A stretch of DNA of 64,000 bases, from NCBI RefSeq assembly GCF_011493005.1, contig NZ_CP049156.1:372001-436000 (forward strand), given 5' to 3'. Of the stretch, positions 9,443-17,551 are shown one piece after another (the first letter of the stretch is position 1; each line of letters begins with the position of its first letter). The stretch comes from Caballeronia sp. SBC1 (lineage in GTDB: Bacteria > Pseudomonadota > Gammaproteobacteria > Burkholderiales > Burkholderiaceae). The notes under the pieces are model-generated. The model had not been told where the DNA came from and searched no databases. It saw only the letters and a list, made by a program, of their open reading frames with translations. A program made the position numbers and the translations under genes.

Positions 9443-9524
9443 TTTCAACTCTTCTCTACGCACCGCTTATGAATTTCTCACGAATCGCTAAAAACTCAAG
9501 CGGCGAATCTCCTGTGCTAATCGC

Positions 9525-10460
9525 TCAAGCGTACTCGTGCAGCGCCGTGCGCATTTTCTTCATTGCGCTGGCTTCGATCTGGCGAATCCGTTCCGCCGAT
9601 ACCCCAAACTCGTCAGCAAGTTCATGCAGCGTCTTGCCACCCGAGCCGTCGTCTTCCACTTCGAGCCAACGCGCCTGAACGATCCGGCGGCTGCGTTCGT
9701 CGAGCGATTCGAGCGCGGTCGACAACCCCTCGCTTTGCAGCTTGTCGAACTGACGCGACGCCAGCACGTTGGTCGGCTCATTGTGCGAGTCGGCCAGATA
9801 TGCGATAGGCGCATACGATTCCTCGCCGTCGTCGATCTGACCTTCCAACGCGATGTCTCCGCCTGAAAGACGCGTTTCCATCTCGGAGACTTCCTCGCGC
9901 TTCACGTTCAGTTCTTTCGCCAGGCTATCAACCTCACCCGGCGTGAACGCGTTGTGGCCGGTCTTGTGGCTGCGAAGGTTGAAAAACAGCTTGCGCTGCG
10001 CCTTCGTGGTTGCCACTTTCACCGTGCGCCAGTTGCGCAGGATGTACTCGTGAATCTCAGCCTTGATCCAGTGCATGGCATACGACACCAGCCGCACGTT
10101 CTGTTGCGGATCGAAGCGCTTCACGGCCTTCATCAGGCCGATATTGCCTTCCTGAATCAGGTCGGCGTGGGGTAGCCCATAACCCAAATAATTGCGGGCA
10201 ATCGATACCACCAGGCGCAGGTGCGACAGCACGAGCTGACGCGCGGCGTCCAGGTTGTCGTTCTCACGGAATTCGGTGGCGTACTGACGTTCTTCCGACG
10301 GCGTTAGCATCGGGATCCGGTTGACAGCCGAAATGTAGGCGTCGATGTTGCCGATCTGGCCAGTCAACATGGACGACTGCGCAAACGTCAGCGCACCTGC
10401 CGAAGCGGCCTTGGCCGGCGCCGAGTGTCCAGTATTCGGGAGGGTCATCGCATTGGTCAC
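9525..10460 (-). CDS. rpoH: heat-shock sigma factor RpoH (sigma-32)
   Basis: The alternative sigma factor that directs RNA polymerase to heat-shock promoters. The protein has sigma region 2 (LIQEGNIGLMKAVKRFDP ... WIKAEIHEYILRNWR), the RpoH-specific box QRKLFFNLR, and a region 4.2 helix-turn-helix near the C-terminus (LADEFGVSAERIRQIEA). The frame stays open upstream, but a GTG at 10460 preceded by AAGGAG at a 9-bp gap gives 311 residues, the usual size. The upstream codons lie in the leader. The leader carries a perfect CIRCE element and a foldable segment around the ribosome-binding site, both annotated separately. Confidence 0.95.
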   Translation of the reverse strand: MTNAMTLPNTGHSAPAKAASAGALTFAQSSMLTGQIGNIDAYISAVNRIPMLTPSEERQYATEFRENDNLDAARQLVLSHLRLVVSIARNYLGYGLPHADLIQEGNIGLMKAVKRFDPQQNVRLVSYAMHWIKAEIHEYILRNWRTVKVATTKAQRKLFFNLRSHKTGHNAFTPGEVDSLAKELNVKREEVSEMETRLSGGDIALEGQIDDGEESYAPIAYLADSHNEPTNVLASRQFDKLQSEGLSTALESLDERSRRIVQARWLEVEDDGSGGKTLHELADEFGVSAERIRQIEASAMKKMRTALHEYA

Positions 10461-10469
10461 GCTTGTGTG

Positions 10470-10506
10470 CTCCTTATCAACAAAAAACCCGATGAGAAAC
10501 CGGGTT
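10470..10506 (-). promoter_or_regulatory. candidate thermosensitive leader of rpoH with alternative hairpin
   Basis: Read on the minus strand, AACCCG pairs with CGGGTT (10506-10501 with 10491-10486) and runs into six T residues (10487-10482). These are followed by GTTGAT and the AAGGAG ribosome-binding site (10475-10470). The six U can pair with all of AAGGAG through A-U and G-U pairs around a six-base loop, as in FourU-type RNA thermometers. The upstream hairpin plus U-run also looks like a terminator and competes for two of the same U residues. The pairing is seen in the sequence; the function is inferred. Confidence 0.45.
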
Positions 10507-10513
10507 AGCCACG

Positions 10514-10543
10514 ATATTAGCACTCTGCCATTTCGAGTGCTAA
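10514..10543 (-). promoter_or_regulatory. perfect CIRCE (HrcA) operator over a putative rpoH promoter
   Basis: TTAGCACTC (10517-10525), nine bases, then GAGTGCTAA (10535-10543) matches the CIRCE consensus TTAGCACTC-N9-GAGTGCTAA at every position. CIRCE is the operator of the heat-shock repressor HrcA. On the minus strand TTAGCA, 18 bp, then TAATAT gives a weak sigma-70-like promoter lying inside the element, so bound HrcA would block it. The element ends 56 bp before the rpoH GTG. Confidence 0.92.
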
Positions 10544-10844
10544 GGATTAGAGAGCCCTTGTGTGTCCAAGTTCCCATACGCTATTAGAATCAACGCTCCA
10601 ATAGCCAATAAGTGCTTTCCCGGACTGTTGCACACCGCGAAACGGTGTCACTGTCAAACTTACCGAAAGAAATTTGCAAGATTTCGCACGATTTACGCGC
10701 TAATCAGGATTCGACGAAACTTAACTCCGTGTTTCGCCCGTTCAGCAGAACTCTTCCGAGCAGTTTTTTGAGACCGTCTCTAAAATGACGGCTTGCTGCG
10801 TTGGTGGCGAGCCCATCTTGTGAGAATCCAGCCGCGGAGTATTC
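10544..10844. other. intergenic region between rpoH and pagL
   Basis: This 301-bp gap separates two divergent genes. The first 60 bp are upstream of CIRCE and could carry a further rpoH promoter (TTGGAC, 17 bp, TCCTTA on the minus strand). The rest must hold the pagL promoter. No open frame with coding character was found. Confidence 0.5.
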
Positions 10845-11411
10845 ATGCAGAAAAACAAAAGTGTCTGGCAAAAGCGCTCTTTCTACGGTGCCTTGTTTGG
10901 TGCGCTGGTCTTGGCTTCGGCCGCTGCCCACGCTGATCAGTTCGGCGTACAGATTGCCGGCGGGGTTGCCGACCATGACGTCCGGAAGGCAGATGTCGGT
11001 GCGGTCTGGGACCCCAACTGGACCTGGTGGGAAATCGGCGGTTTCCACTTCACTGTTGTGGGCGAAGCGCACGTGGCCTACTGGGATATTCGCGAAAGTC
11101 AGGCTTCGAATCCGGGCATCTGGGAATTTGGTCTCACCCCGATGTTCCGCTTCATCAAGAGTTCCGGATGGTTTCGGCCCTACGTGGAAGCCGGTGTAGG
11201 CATACGGCTCCTGTCACATGTTCGCGAGACCGAGACGCGTACCTTCTCTTCGGCCTTTCAGTTCGCCGATGTCGTGGGCGTAGGGGCTCAATTCGGCGCA
11301 CATCAAAACTATCAGGCAGGCTTCCGGTTTCAGCATTTATCGAACGGCGGTATCGAACACCCGAATCCTGGTATAAATTTCAGCCAGATATATTTGCAAT
11401 ACAACTTCTGA
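10845..11411 (+). CDS. pagL: lipid A 3-O-deacylase PagL
   Basis: An outer-membrane beta-barrel enzyme that removes the 3-O-acyl chain from lipid A. The 188-residue protein has a signal peptide ending in AAAHA and ends in an aromatic residue (QYNF), as outer-membrane barrels do. The PagL active-site segment is clear near the C-terminus: FRFQHLSNGGI followed by HPNPGINF. H164 and S166 are the predicted catalytic pair, with N167 and the later Asn also conserved. GGAG lies upstream of the ATG. In Pseudomonas and Salmonella PagL homologues alter lipid A in response to envelope signals; its regulation here is unknown. Confidence 0.9.
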   Translation: MQKNKSVWQKRSFYGALFGALVLASAAAHADQFGVQIAGGVADHDVRKADVGAVWDPNWTWWEIGGFHFTVVGEAHVAYWDIRESQASNPGIWEFGLTPMFRFIKSSGWFRPYVEAGVGIRLLSHVRETETRTFSSAFQFADVVGVGAQFGAHQNYQAGFRFQHLSNGGIEHPNPGINFSQIYLQYNF

Positions 11412-11457
11412 CGGGGACCGCGTCCATCGGTTCCTCTAGCGCGAAAGGAATCGACAG

Positions 11458-11853
11458 ATGCCGGCACAACCTATCGATACGCCCATCGAGGCGATCCGCG
11501 AACTCGAGCGCGAGCGTTTCCGTGCGATGGTCGACGGTGACGGCGAACTGCTGGACGCGCTGCTGTCGGAGAACGCCAGCTATGTTCACACCAATGGCAA
11601 GCGCGAGACGAAGCGTCAGTTTATTGATGCGATCATGGCGGGGCGCCGGCGCTATCGGCAGATCGAGATCCAGTCGCAGGATGTGATACCGGGCGGACGG
11701 GACACGTGGATCGTTTATGGGCGCGCGTTGCTCGAGATGGAGTCGAAGAACGGCGCCTTGCTGTTTCCCATCGCGTACACGGCCATTCATATTCAGGTCG
11801 ATGGGCAATGGCAGTTGCTCGCGATGCAGGCAACACGCGTGGCGCTGGATTAG
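11458..11853 (+). CDS. NTF2-like / DUF4440 family protein
   Basis: A 131-residue cytoplasmic protein with the small alpha+beta fold of the NTF2/SnoaL superfamily. The N-terminal helix (AIRELERERFRAMVDGDGELLDALLSENASYVHTN is the segment, in pieces) and the later strands ending in GQWQLLAMQATRVA fit DUF4440. Members are enzymes or ligand-binding proteins, so no specific function can be given. An AAGGA motif precedes the ATG, and it lies 46 bp after pagL, so it may be co-transcribed. Confidence 0.75.
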   Translation: MPAQPIDTPIEAIRELERERFRAMVDGDGELLDALLSENASYVHTNGKRETKRQFIDAIMAGRRRYRQIEIQSQDVIPGGRDTWIVYGRALLEMESKNGALLFPIAYTAIHIQVDGQWQLLAMQATRVALD

Positions 11854-12105
11854 CACCGGTTCGACGCCGTTCGGTCGGGCGTCGCGGTTCGGCCGGCGGA
11901 TCGGCGCCTTGTGAGCGCCGGTCGCCATGCTGATACCGGTTGTCGTGTTTTATCGCCTGCTTCGCAAATTTCTGCCGCGCTGATTCGGCTGGTTTGGGAA
12001 AGCGACGCTGGCACCATCACCGGGCATTACCTATTTTCCAAGCCAACTTCAGCGCGTCTCACCTCCTAGCTACTGCCCACTACTCGTTACTGGAAAGCCG
12101 CGGCC
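11854..12105. other. intergenic region between convergent genes
   Basis: No gene is supported. Two short GC hairpins follow the NTF2-like gene (GACGCC/GGCGTC at 11863-11883 and CGGCGC/GCGCCG at 11902-11920), without T-runs. The leuA gene ends on the opposite strand at 12106. Confidence 0.45.
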
Positions 12106-13767
12106 TCACGCCGCTACCGCTTCGCTTTCCACTTCCTTGCTCCCGGCCCAGCTCACGCGATTTACCGCGCTGACGATGGCATCGACGACTGCCTGAATCG
12201 CGTTCGCATTCACCGCGACGCCGAACCGCATCGCCTGATCGTCAATCCTGCAGCCGATGAACACCGCCGTCTCACCCTTCGCGGTCGTGGTGGTTTCAAA
12301 CGATGTCACCTCGATCGCCACATTCGCAACGCTGGCTACCGTCGCAGCGATTGCCTGCGCGTGCGCCTCGTCGGCAACTGCGGAGACGGGCAGCTTCACG
12401 TGGCGTCCATCGAAGTGCAGGGTCGAGGCATCCGTCCGCGACGCCGGCCCTTGTGCGTCGAAGTATTCGCGCTTGAACAACGCGCAAATGGCATCGCCGG
12501 AGACTTCCGCGCCGGAGGCGTCGGCGACTTTCTGCACGACGTGGCTGAATTCGATCTGCACGCGGCGCGGCGGCGTGAAGCCCAGCCCGCGTTCGAGCAG
12601 ATACGTCGCGCCGCCTTTGCCCGACTGGCTGTTCACGCGAATCACGGCGTCGTAGCTGCGGCCAAGATCGGCAGGGTCGATGGGGAGATACGGCAGGTCC
12701 CACACCGTGTCCGCTTCGCGCTGGGCGAACCCCTTGCGGATGGCATCCTGATGCGAGCCGGAGAAGGCCGTGAACACGAGATCGCCGGCGTACGGGTGAC
12801 GCGGATGCACGGGAATCTGGTTGCAGCGCTCGACCACGCGGCGTACGCCGTCGATATCCGAAAAATCCAGACCGGGGTCGATACCCTGCGTGTACAAATT
12901 CATCGCGAGCGTGACGAGATCCACATTGCCCGTGCGCTCGCCGTTGCCAAAGAGGCAGCCTTCCACGCGATCTGCGCCGGCAAGGATCGCGAGTTCCGCG
13001 GCGGCGACTGCCGTGCCGCGATCGTTATGCGGATGCACAGAGAGCACGATGCTGTCGCGGAAACTCATGTTGCGATCCATCCACTCGATCTGATCGGCGA
13101 ACACGTTCGGCATGGCCGCTTCCACGGTGGCCGGCAAATTCACGATCATCTTGTGGTCGGGCGTTGGGCGCCACATTTGCGCGACGGCGTCGCAGACTTC
13201 GCGAGAAAACGAAAGCTCGGTCATGCTGAACGTTTCCGGCGAATACTGGTAGATCCAGTGCGTGCCGGGGCGCGCGGCGGCGCACTCCTTGATGATGCGC
13301 GTGCCTTCCACGGCGAGCGCCTTGGTTTCTTCCTTGGATTGCGCGAAAACGATCTTGCGAAACGACGGTGCAATGGCGTTGTACAGGTGCACGATCACCC
13401 GGGGCGCGCCTTCCACTGCTTCAAATGTTCGCTCGATGAGTTCGCGGCGCGACTGCACGAGCACTTCAATGGTTACGTCAGCGGGAATGCGTTTTTCCAT
13501 GATCAGCTTACGTACGAAGTCGAAATCCGTCTGCGATGCCGACGGAAAGCCCACTTCGATTTCCTTGAAACCCACCGCCGCCAGCATCTCGAAGAATTCG
13601 AGCTTGGCTTCAATGCTCATCGGGTCGATCAGCGCCTGGTTGCCGTCACGCAGATCGGTGCTCATCCAGATGGGCGCGCGCTCAATTGTGCGAGTGGGCC
13701 ATCGGCGGCCGTTGAGGTTGACCTGGGGGAAAGGGCGGTATTTCTCGGAAGGGTTGCGCATCATCAT
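12106..13767 (-). CDS. leuA: 2-isopropylmalate synthase
   Basis: The first committed enzyme of leucine synthesis, joining acetyl-CoA and 2-oxoisovalerate. The TIM-barrel domain carries the metal/catalytic segment [15 protein letters not shown] near the N-terminus and the metal ligands in [10 protein letters not shown]. The C-terminal part is the leucine-binding regulatory domain. It belongs to the longer LeuA form: 553 residues from the first of three consecutive ATG codons (13767, 13764, 13761), preceded by GAGG. Upstream in-frame codons are open but sit in the leader. A 57-codon ORF overlaps this start by ATGA, and a structured leader lies further upstream. Confidence 0.94.
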   Translation of the reverse strand: MMMRNPSEKYRPFPQVNLNGRRWPTRTIERAPIWMSTDLRDGNQALIDPMSIEAKLEFFEMLAAVGFKEIEVGFPSASQTDFDFVRKLIMEKRIPADVTIEVLVQSRRELIERTFEAVEGAPRVIVHLYNAIAPSFRKIVFAQSKEETKALAVEGTRIIKECAAARPGTHWIYQYSPETFSMTELSFSREVCDAVAQMWRPTPDHKMIVNLPATVEAAMPNVFADQIEWMDRNMSFRDSIVLSVHPHNDRGTAVAAAELAILAGADRVEGCLFGNGERTGNVDLVTLAMNLYTQGIDPGLDFSDIDGVRRVVERCNQIPVHPRHPYAGDLVFTAFSGSHQDAIRKGFAQREADTVWDLPYLPIDPADLGRSYDAVIRVNSQSGKGGATYLLERGLGFTPPRRVQIEFSHVVQKVADASGAEVSGDAICALFKREYFDAQGPASRTDASTLHFDGRHVKLPVSAVADEAHAQAIAATVASVANVAIEVTSFETTTTAKGETAVFIGCRIDDQAMRFGVAVNANAIQAVVDAIVSAVNRVSWAGSKEVESEAVAA

Positions 13768-13937
13768 CGTGGGCCTCGGCTGAACGCGTTGTACGCGTGA
13801 AAGCGCAGTCGTTGCGAGGCGGAGGAGTGGCCGGTGGCTTGCCGGCATCGTTCCGATGCGCGCTGTTCAGGTTCGCGACGTGCCATGGCGTGGGTGACGC
13901 CGGTGACGAACGTGAACGATGCAAATGCAGCGTGCAT
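13764..13937 (-). CDS. candidate 57-residue upstream ORF coupled to leuA
   Basis: An ATG at 13937 preceded by GAGG (5-bp gap) opens a frame of 57 codons. Its TGA stop overlaps the first leuA ATG as ATGA, the arrangement of translationally coupled genes. The product begins [19 protein letters not shown] and is then basic ([16 protein letters not shown]). It contains only one leucine codon, so it is not a classical leucine attenuator peptide. The start, RBS and overlap are seen; expression and a role in leuA control are inferred. Confidence 0.42.
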   Translation of the reverse strand: MHAAFASFTFVTGVTHAMARREPEQRASERCRQATGHSSASQRLRFHAYNAFSRGPR

Positions 13938-14230
13938 GTGATCCTCGCGTTTTCGATCCGTGGATGAACGGACGAAAGCAGACGACTACGGGTGGTGAAA
14001 AGGGAACTGCAAAAGGGGAACTACGAAACTGCGGGAGGGACCGCGCGAGGAACGCGCGGCGCCACGTTTAGCGACTTACGCTAGACGTAGCGATAGGGGC
14101 CGCGCTAGGCGACCCTGAGTAATTCGAAGGGAGGGGAATTGGGTAAAGCTCATTTCTGCACATTAGCGTAGGGCGCGCGCTTTTGTCAACAGAAACGCTT
14201 TCTCGACTGAAGAATGCTTTTGCGAATGCC
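13938..14230 (-). promoter_or_regulatory. structured leader and promoter region of leuA
   Basis: Between ybiB and the leuA upstream ORF lie five copies of a five-base unit that can pair with one another: TAGCG at 14069, CGCTA at 14079, TAGCG at 14088, CGCTA at 14103 and TAGCG near 14164. They allow mutually exclusive hairpins, as in attenuators. A further GC hairpin, CCGCGCG/CGCGCGG, lies at 14041-14059. No leucine-rich leader peptide and no clear T-run follows. The region may also contain the leuA promoter, or the gene may be read through from ybiB. Confidence 0.4.
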
Positions 14231-15190
14231 CTACCGCCTGACGATATCCGCAATCAACTCCGCCTGACGCGCGAGCGCGGGCGGGATAGGCGCTTCACCG
14301 CGCAGCACGGTTTCGATCCAACGGGCGGTGGTCGCGGCATCGAGAGCCTCGGGCAACGCCACCACGGGCGCGTCCGGCGAGGAGCGCTCGGGCGATATGA
14401 GCGTTTCCGCGTGGCCGTCGTGGAACCAGTCCACCTGCACTTGCCGGCGCGTGTCCGCGACCGCTTCGCCCTCTGTCCCGCGTGCGAGCAGGGCGCCGCC
14501 AGCGGCTGCATCGGGATGCTCGGTGAACAGTCCCGTCAGGCTCTCGCGATACTCCGGATGCGTGTAGTTCACCAGCCGCAAACCGGGTTGCGCGAACGGT
14601 TGCAGGATCTTGACCAGCGTATGCGTGGAATTTCTCACGCCCATGATCCGCCGGATCGCGAGCAGGCGCGCGAGCTTGGGCGCGAGCACGGTGATCGGCG
14701 CGAACGCCAGCCGCCGAGAGGCGAGGTTGTCCTCGATTTCATCGTGGGAGGTGGATTCCGGAATGCCCAGCTCGGCGAAAATCGCGGCGCTCGTTATGCG
14801 CCCTGGGTCAGTCGTTACGCCATGCACGAGCACGGGCACACCGTCCCGCGCGAGCAGCATCGCGAGCAGCGGGGTGAGGTTCGGCTGCTTGCGCGCGCCG
14901 TTGTACGTGGGGATCGAGACAGGGCGTGCGTGGTCGCGGCCGTTCTGGATATGCAACGGTTCGAACGAGCAATGCGCGGCCGCCAGCATCGCAGCCAGTT
15001 CTGCGGCGGTCTCGCCTTTCACCCGATACGCGAGCAACACGGCGCCGAGTTCGAGATCGGAGACGCGATTGTCGAGCATGGCTTCGTAGAGGGCGTACGT
15101 GTCCTCGCGGGTCAGCGCTCGCGCGCCGTTCGGCCCGCGGCCGATTTCCTTGATGAAACGGGCGCACGGGAAAGGGGCTCTGTCGGTCAT
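14231..15190 (-). CDS. ybiB: YbiB/TrpD2-type protein, anthranilate phosphoribosyltransferase-like
   Basis: A 319-residue homologue of the glycosyltransferase family 3 fold found in anthranilate phosphoribosyltransferase TrpD. Segments such as GPNGARALTREDTYALYEAML and RRIMGVRNSTHTLVKIL match the TrpD2/YbiB branch, whose E. coli member binds nucleic acid and lacks TrpD activity. The canonical TrpD glycine-rich PRPP loop is not seen. No other tryptophan gene is nearby. No LexA box was found upstream. Confidence 0.85.
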   Translation of the reverse strand: MTDRAPFPCARFIKEIGRGPNGARALTREDTYALYEAMLDNRVSDLELGAVLLAYRVKGETAAELAAMLAAAHCSFEPLHIQNGRDHARPVSIPTYNGARKQPNLTPLLAMLLARDGVPVLVHGVTTDPGRITSAAIFAELGIPESTSHDEIEDNLASRRLAFAPITVLAPKLARLLAIRRIMGVRNSTHTLVKILQPFAQPGLRLVNYTHPEYRESLTGLFTEHPDAAAGGALLARGTEGEAVADTRRQVQVDWFHDGHAETLISPERSSPDAPVVALPEALDAATTARWIETVLRGEAPIPPALARQAELIADIVRR

Positions 15191-15535
15191 TGATTGGTTT
15201 GTCTGAGCGGCCTGCGTACGGGTAGCTGAATCGCCTCTACGCGATAGGCCGCTGCAATTCTGGAAATACAGGAATCACATTCAGTACCGCATTTGAGCCG
15301 GGCTTGCAAGTCGCCGAACGGTTTGGCGGATCGTTTTCGGGGCGCTTGCCGCTCATTTCGATGATCGTGGGCTTAGGACCGCCCAACGGGAATCGCAGAC
15401 CGTGCGGCGCGCTCATGCTTGCTTTACTGCGCGACGCGTTGGGGCTCATAGGCCGTTCAGCCGAATCGCGATGCGCAACTGTGCACGTTAAACTTGAGGT
15501 TCAGGTCGATGCTTCATCAAACAGGAGAAAACGCA
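15191..15535. other. intergenic region between divergent ybiB and the FAH-family gene
   Basis: No convincing gene is seen. An open minus-strand frame at 15237-15449 lacks a ribosome-binding site and any recognisable motif. The segment must hold the promoters of the two divergent genes. No hairpin or palindrome stood out. Confidence 0.45.
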
Positions 15536-16234
15536 ATGAGTCACGTATTTGCTCCGGCACCCGCGGTCGCAGTGCCTGTCGTCGGTTCCGGCGACCAGTT
15601 TCCCGTTCGCCGGATTTATTGCGTCGGTCGGAACTACGAGGCGCATGCGCGCGAGATGGGGCACGACCCCGATCGTGAACCGCCGTTTTTCTTTGGTAAG
15701 CCCGCTGACGCCGTGCTGTACGTCGCGCCCGGTGCGACCGGCGAATTCCCGTATCCGTCGCAGTCGAAGAACGTGCACTTCGAGATGGAACTCGTGGCGG
15801 CGATCGGCAAGCAAGGCAAGGACATTCCTGCCGATAAAGCACTTGATCACGTCTACGGCTACGCGCTCGGCCTCGACATGACGCGCCGTGACTTGCAAGC
15901 CGAAGCGAAGAAGCTAGGCCGCCCGTGGGATACGGCGAAGGGCTTCGATCATTCGGCGCCGCTCGGTCCGATTCATCCGGTAGCAAAAGTTGGGCATCTG
16001 GAAAAAAGCGCGATCTGGCTCACCGTCAATGGCGAAGAGAAGCAGCGATCGGACATCTCGCAACTGATCTGGTCCGTGGGCGACACGATCGCGTATCTGT
16101 CCACGCTATTCGAGTTGTTCCCGGGCGACCTCATTTTTACCGGTACGCCTGAAGGCGTCGGCGCCATTCAGAAGGGCGACCTGATGAAGGGCGGTGTCGA
16201 CGGAATCGGAGAGTTTTCCGTGCGCGTGGTCTGA
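15536..16234 (+). CDS. fumarylacetoacetate hydrolase family protein
   Basis: A 232-residue single-domain member of the FAH family, which hydrolyses C-C bonds in acylpyruvates. It is close in size to fumarylpyruvate or acylpyruvate hydrolases. The family starts with RIYCVGRNYEAHAREMG, and the metal-binding region is VHFEMELVAAIG, with a later acidic residue in GLDMTRRDLQ. AGGAG is placed correctly for the ATG at 15536. It lies 21 bp before a zeta-class glutathione transferase, a pairing typical of gentisate or homogentisate breakdown, where the isomerase product is its substrate. Confidence 0.88.
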   Translation: MSHVFAPAPAVAVPVVGSGDQFPVRRIYCVGRNYEAHAREMGHDPDREPPFFFGKPADAVLYVAPGATGEFPYPSQSKNVHFEMELVAAIGKQGKDIPADKALDHVYGYALGLDMTRRDLQAEAKKLGRPWDTAKGFDHSAPLGPIHPVAKVGHLEKSAIWLTVNGEEKQRSDISQLIWSVGDTIAYLSTLFELFPGDLIFTGTPEGVGAIQKGDLMKGGVDGIGEFSVRVV

Positions 16235-16255
16235 CTATAAAAACGGAGGGGACCC

Positions 16256-16900
16256 ATGAAGCTATACAGCTATTTTCGTAGCTCGGCGGCGTATCGCGTG
16301 CGGATCGCGCTGAATCTCAAAGGACTCGCCTATGAGTACGCGCCTATCCATCTTCTGCGCGACGGCGGGCAACAACTGAAGCCGGACTATCGCGAGCTGA
16401 ATCCGGACGGCATCGTGCCCACGTTTATCGACGGTGAAAATGTGCTTACGCAGTCGCTTGCGATTATCGAATATCTGGAAGAGACGCATCCTGAGCCACC
16501 CTTGTTGCCGGGCATGCCATTGGATCGGGCGTTTATCCGTTCGGTCGCGCTTCAGATTGCGTGCGAGATCCATCCCGTCGACAACCTGCGCGTACTGAAG
16601 TATCTGAAGCACACGCTGAAGGTTGGCGACGAAGCGAAAGACACGTGGTACCGGCACTGGCTGGAATCGGGTTTTGAGTCGCTTGAAAAGCGGCTCGCGA
16701 ACGACTCGCGCGTGGGCACGTTGTGTTTCGGCGATACTCCCACGCTCGCCGATCTGTGCCTCGTGCCGCAGGTGTACAACGCGCGACGCTTTAATCTCGA
16801 TATGAGCCGTTATCCGACGATCGAACGTATCGCCGATCATGCAGCGCAAATCGATGCGTTCGCGCGTGCCGCGCCCGGACAGCAACCGGACGCCGAATGA
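16256..16900 (+). CDS. maiA: maleylacetoacetate / maleylpyruvate isomerase (zeta-class GST)
   Basis: A glutathione-dependent cis-trans isomerase acting just before the FAH-family hydrolase in aromatic ring degradation. The N-terminal thioredoxin-fold domain has the zeta motif region YFRSSAAYRVRIALNLKG. The family SSC motif reads SSA here, so the cysteine is replaced by alanine while the catalytic serine is kept. Other typical segments are ELNPDGIVPTFIDG and QIACEIHPVDNLRVL. Length is 214 residues, as usual. Its stop overlaps the next start (ATGA). Whether the substrate is maleylacetoacetate or maleylpyruvate cannot be told. Confidence 0.9.
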   Translation: MKLYSYFRSSAAYRVRIALNLKGLAYEYAPIHLLRDGGQQLKPDYRELNPDGIVPTFIDGENVLTQSLAIIEYLEETHPEPPLLPGMPLDRAFIRSVALQIACEIHPVDNLRVLKYLKHTLKVGDEAKDTWYRHWLESGFESLEKRLANDSRVGTLCFGDTPTLADLCLVPQVYNARRFNLDMSRYPTIERIADHAAQIDAFARAAPGQQPDAE

Positions 16901-17508
16901 CGACAGCAGTTTTTCTATCCGGCGCCGGGCTTGGCGCAAGTCTGATTATCGCGATTGGTGCTCAAAACGCTTTTGTGTTGCGGCAAGGCTTGAAACGGCG
17001 GCACGTGGGCTGGGTCGTTTTTATCTGCGCGCTGATCGACGTATTGCTGATCGGGTTGGGTATTGCCGGGATGGGGGCGCTCATCGCGCGAGCGCCAGTG
17101 CTGCTTGGGGTGATTCGATGGGCGGGAGCGATGTTTCTGCTCTTGTACGGCTTGCGGGCTTTTCACGCGGCGTGGAAGGGACCGGGGCATTTGCACGCCG
17201 AGAACGGTGAATCACAGACGGCGTTAAAAGCGATATCAACGGTGCTCGCTTTATCGCTGCTTAATCCGCACGTTTATCTCGATACCGTCGTGTTGCTCGG
17301 CGGCATTGGTGCACGTTACGGCTGGCCGGGGAACGCGTGGTTTGCCGCAGGGGCAATGTGCTCGTCGATCATCTGGTTCACCGCGCTTGGGTACGGTGCG
17401 CGCTTGCTCCAGCCGTTGTTCGAGAAAGATATCTCGTGGAGGGTGCTCGATGTGATCGTGGGGATTGTGATGTGGTGGATTGCCGCGGCGCTGATAGTGT
17501 CCCGATAG
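16897..17508 (+). CDS. LysE/ArgO family amino-acid exporter
   Basis: A 203-residue inner-membrane protein with about six membrane segments, of the LysE/ArgO type that exports basic amino acids. Typical segments are IIAIGAQNAFVLRQGLKR near the N-terminus and LNPHVYLDTVVLLGG in the middle. The ATG overlaps the maiA stop by four bases, so translation is coupled, although the functions appear unrelated. The substrate (arginine or lysine) is not determined by sequence. Confidence 0.88.
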   Translation: MTTAVFLSGAGLGASLIIAIGAQNAFVLRQGLKRRHVGWVVFICALIDVLLIGLGIAGMGALIARAPVLLGVIRWAGAMFLLLYGLRAFHAAWKGPGHLHAENGESQTALKAISTVLALSLLNPHVYLDTVVLLGGIGARYGWPGNAWFAAGAMCSSIIWFTALGYGARLLQPLFEKDISWRVLDVIVGIVMWWIAAALIVSR

Positions 17509-17522
17509 CGCGTGGCCACGGT

Positions 17523-17537
17523 CTGGCTGAACGCCAG
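17523..17537 (+). repeat. copy of the CTGGCTGAACGCCA element, a small hairpin
   Basis: This 14-base sequence lies 14 bp after the argO-type gene stop and is identical to 9306-9319 behind cyoD. Here CTGGC and GCCAG form a five-base-pair hairpin. It lies between convergent genes and could act as a weak 3' end signal. Confidence 0.35.
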
Positions 17538-17551
17538 GCCGCGGCACCGGT

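Noticed and set aside
12361..13800. Long open frame (479 codons) on the plus strand opposite leuA
   Set aside because: It mirrors leuA codon structure in GC-rich DNA, has no motif and no ribosome-binding site. Similar antisense frames occur opposite the TPR gene (26694-28109) and the sensor kinase (57526-59253).
13764..13937. Classical leucine attenuator peptide before leuA
   Set aside because: The upstream frame has a single leucine codon and no terminator hairpin with T-run follows, so it was reported as a coupled ORF rather than an attenuator.
15237..15449. 70-codon minus-strand frame between ybiB and the FAH-family gene
   Set aside because: No ribosome-binding site, no recognisable domain and no neighbour supporting it.
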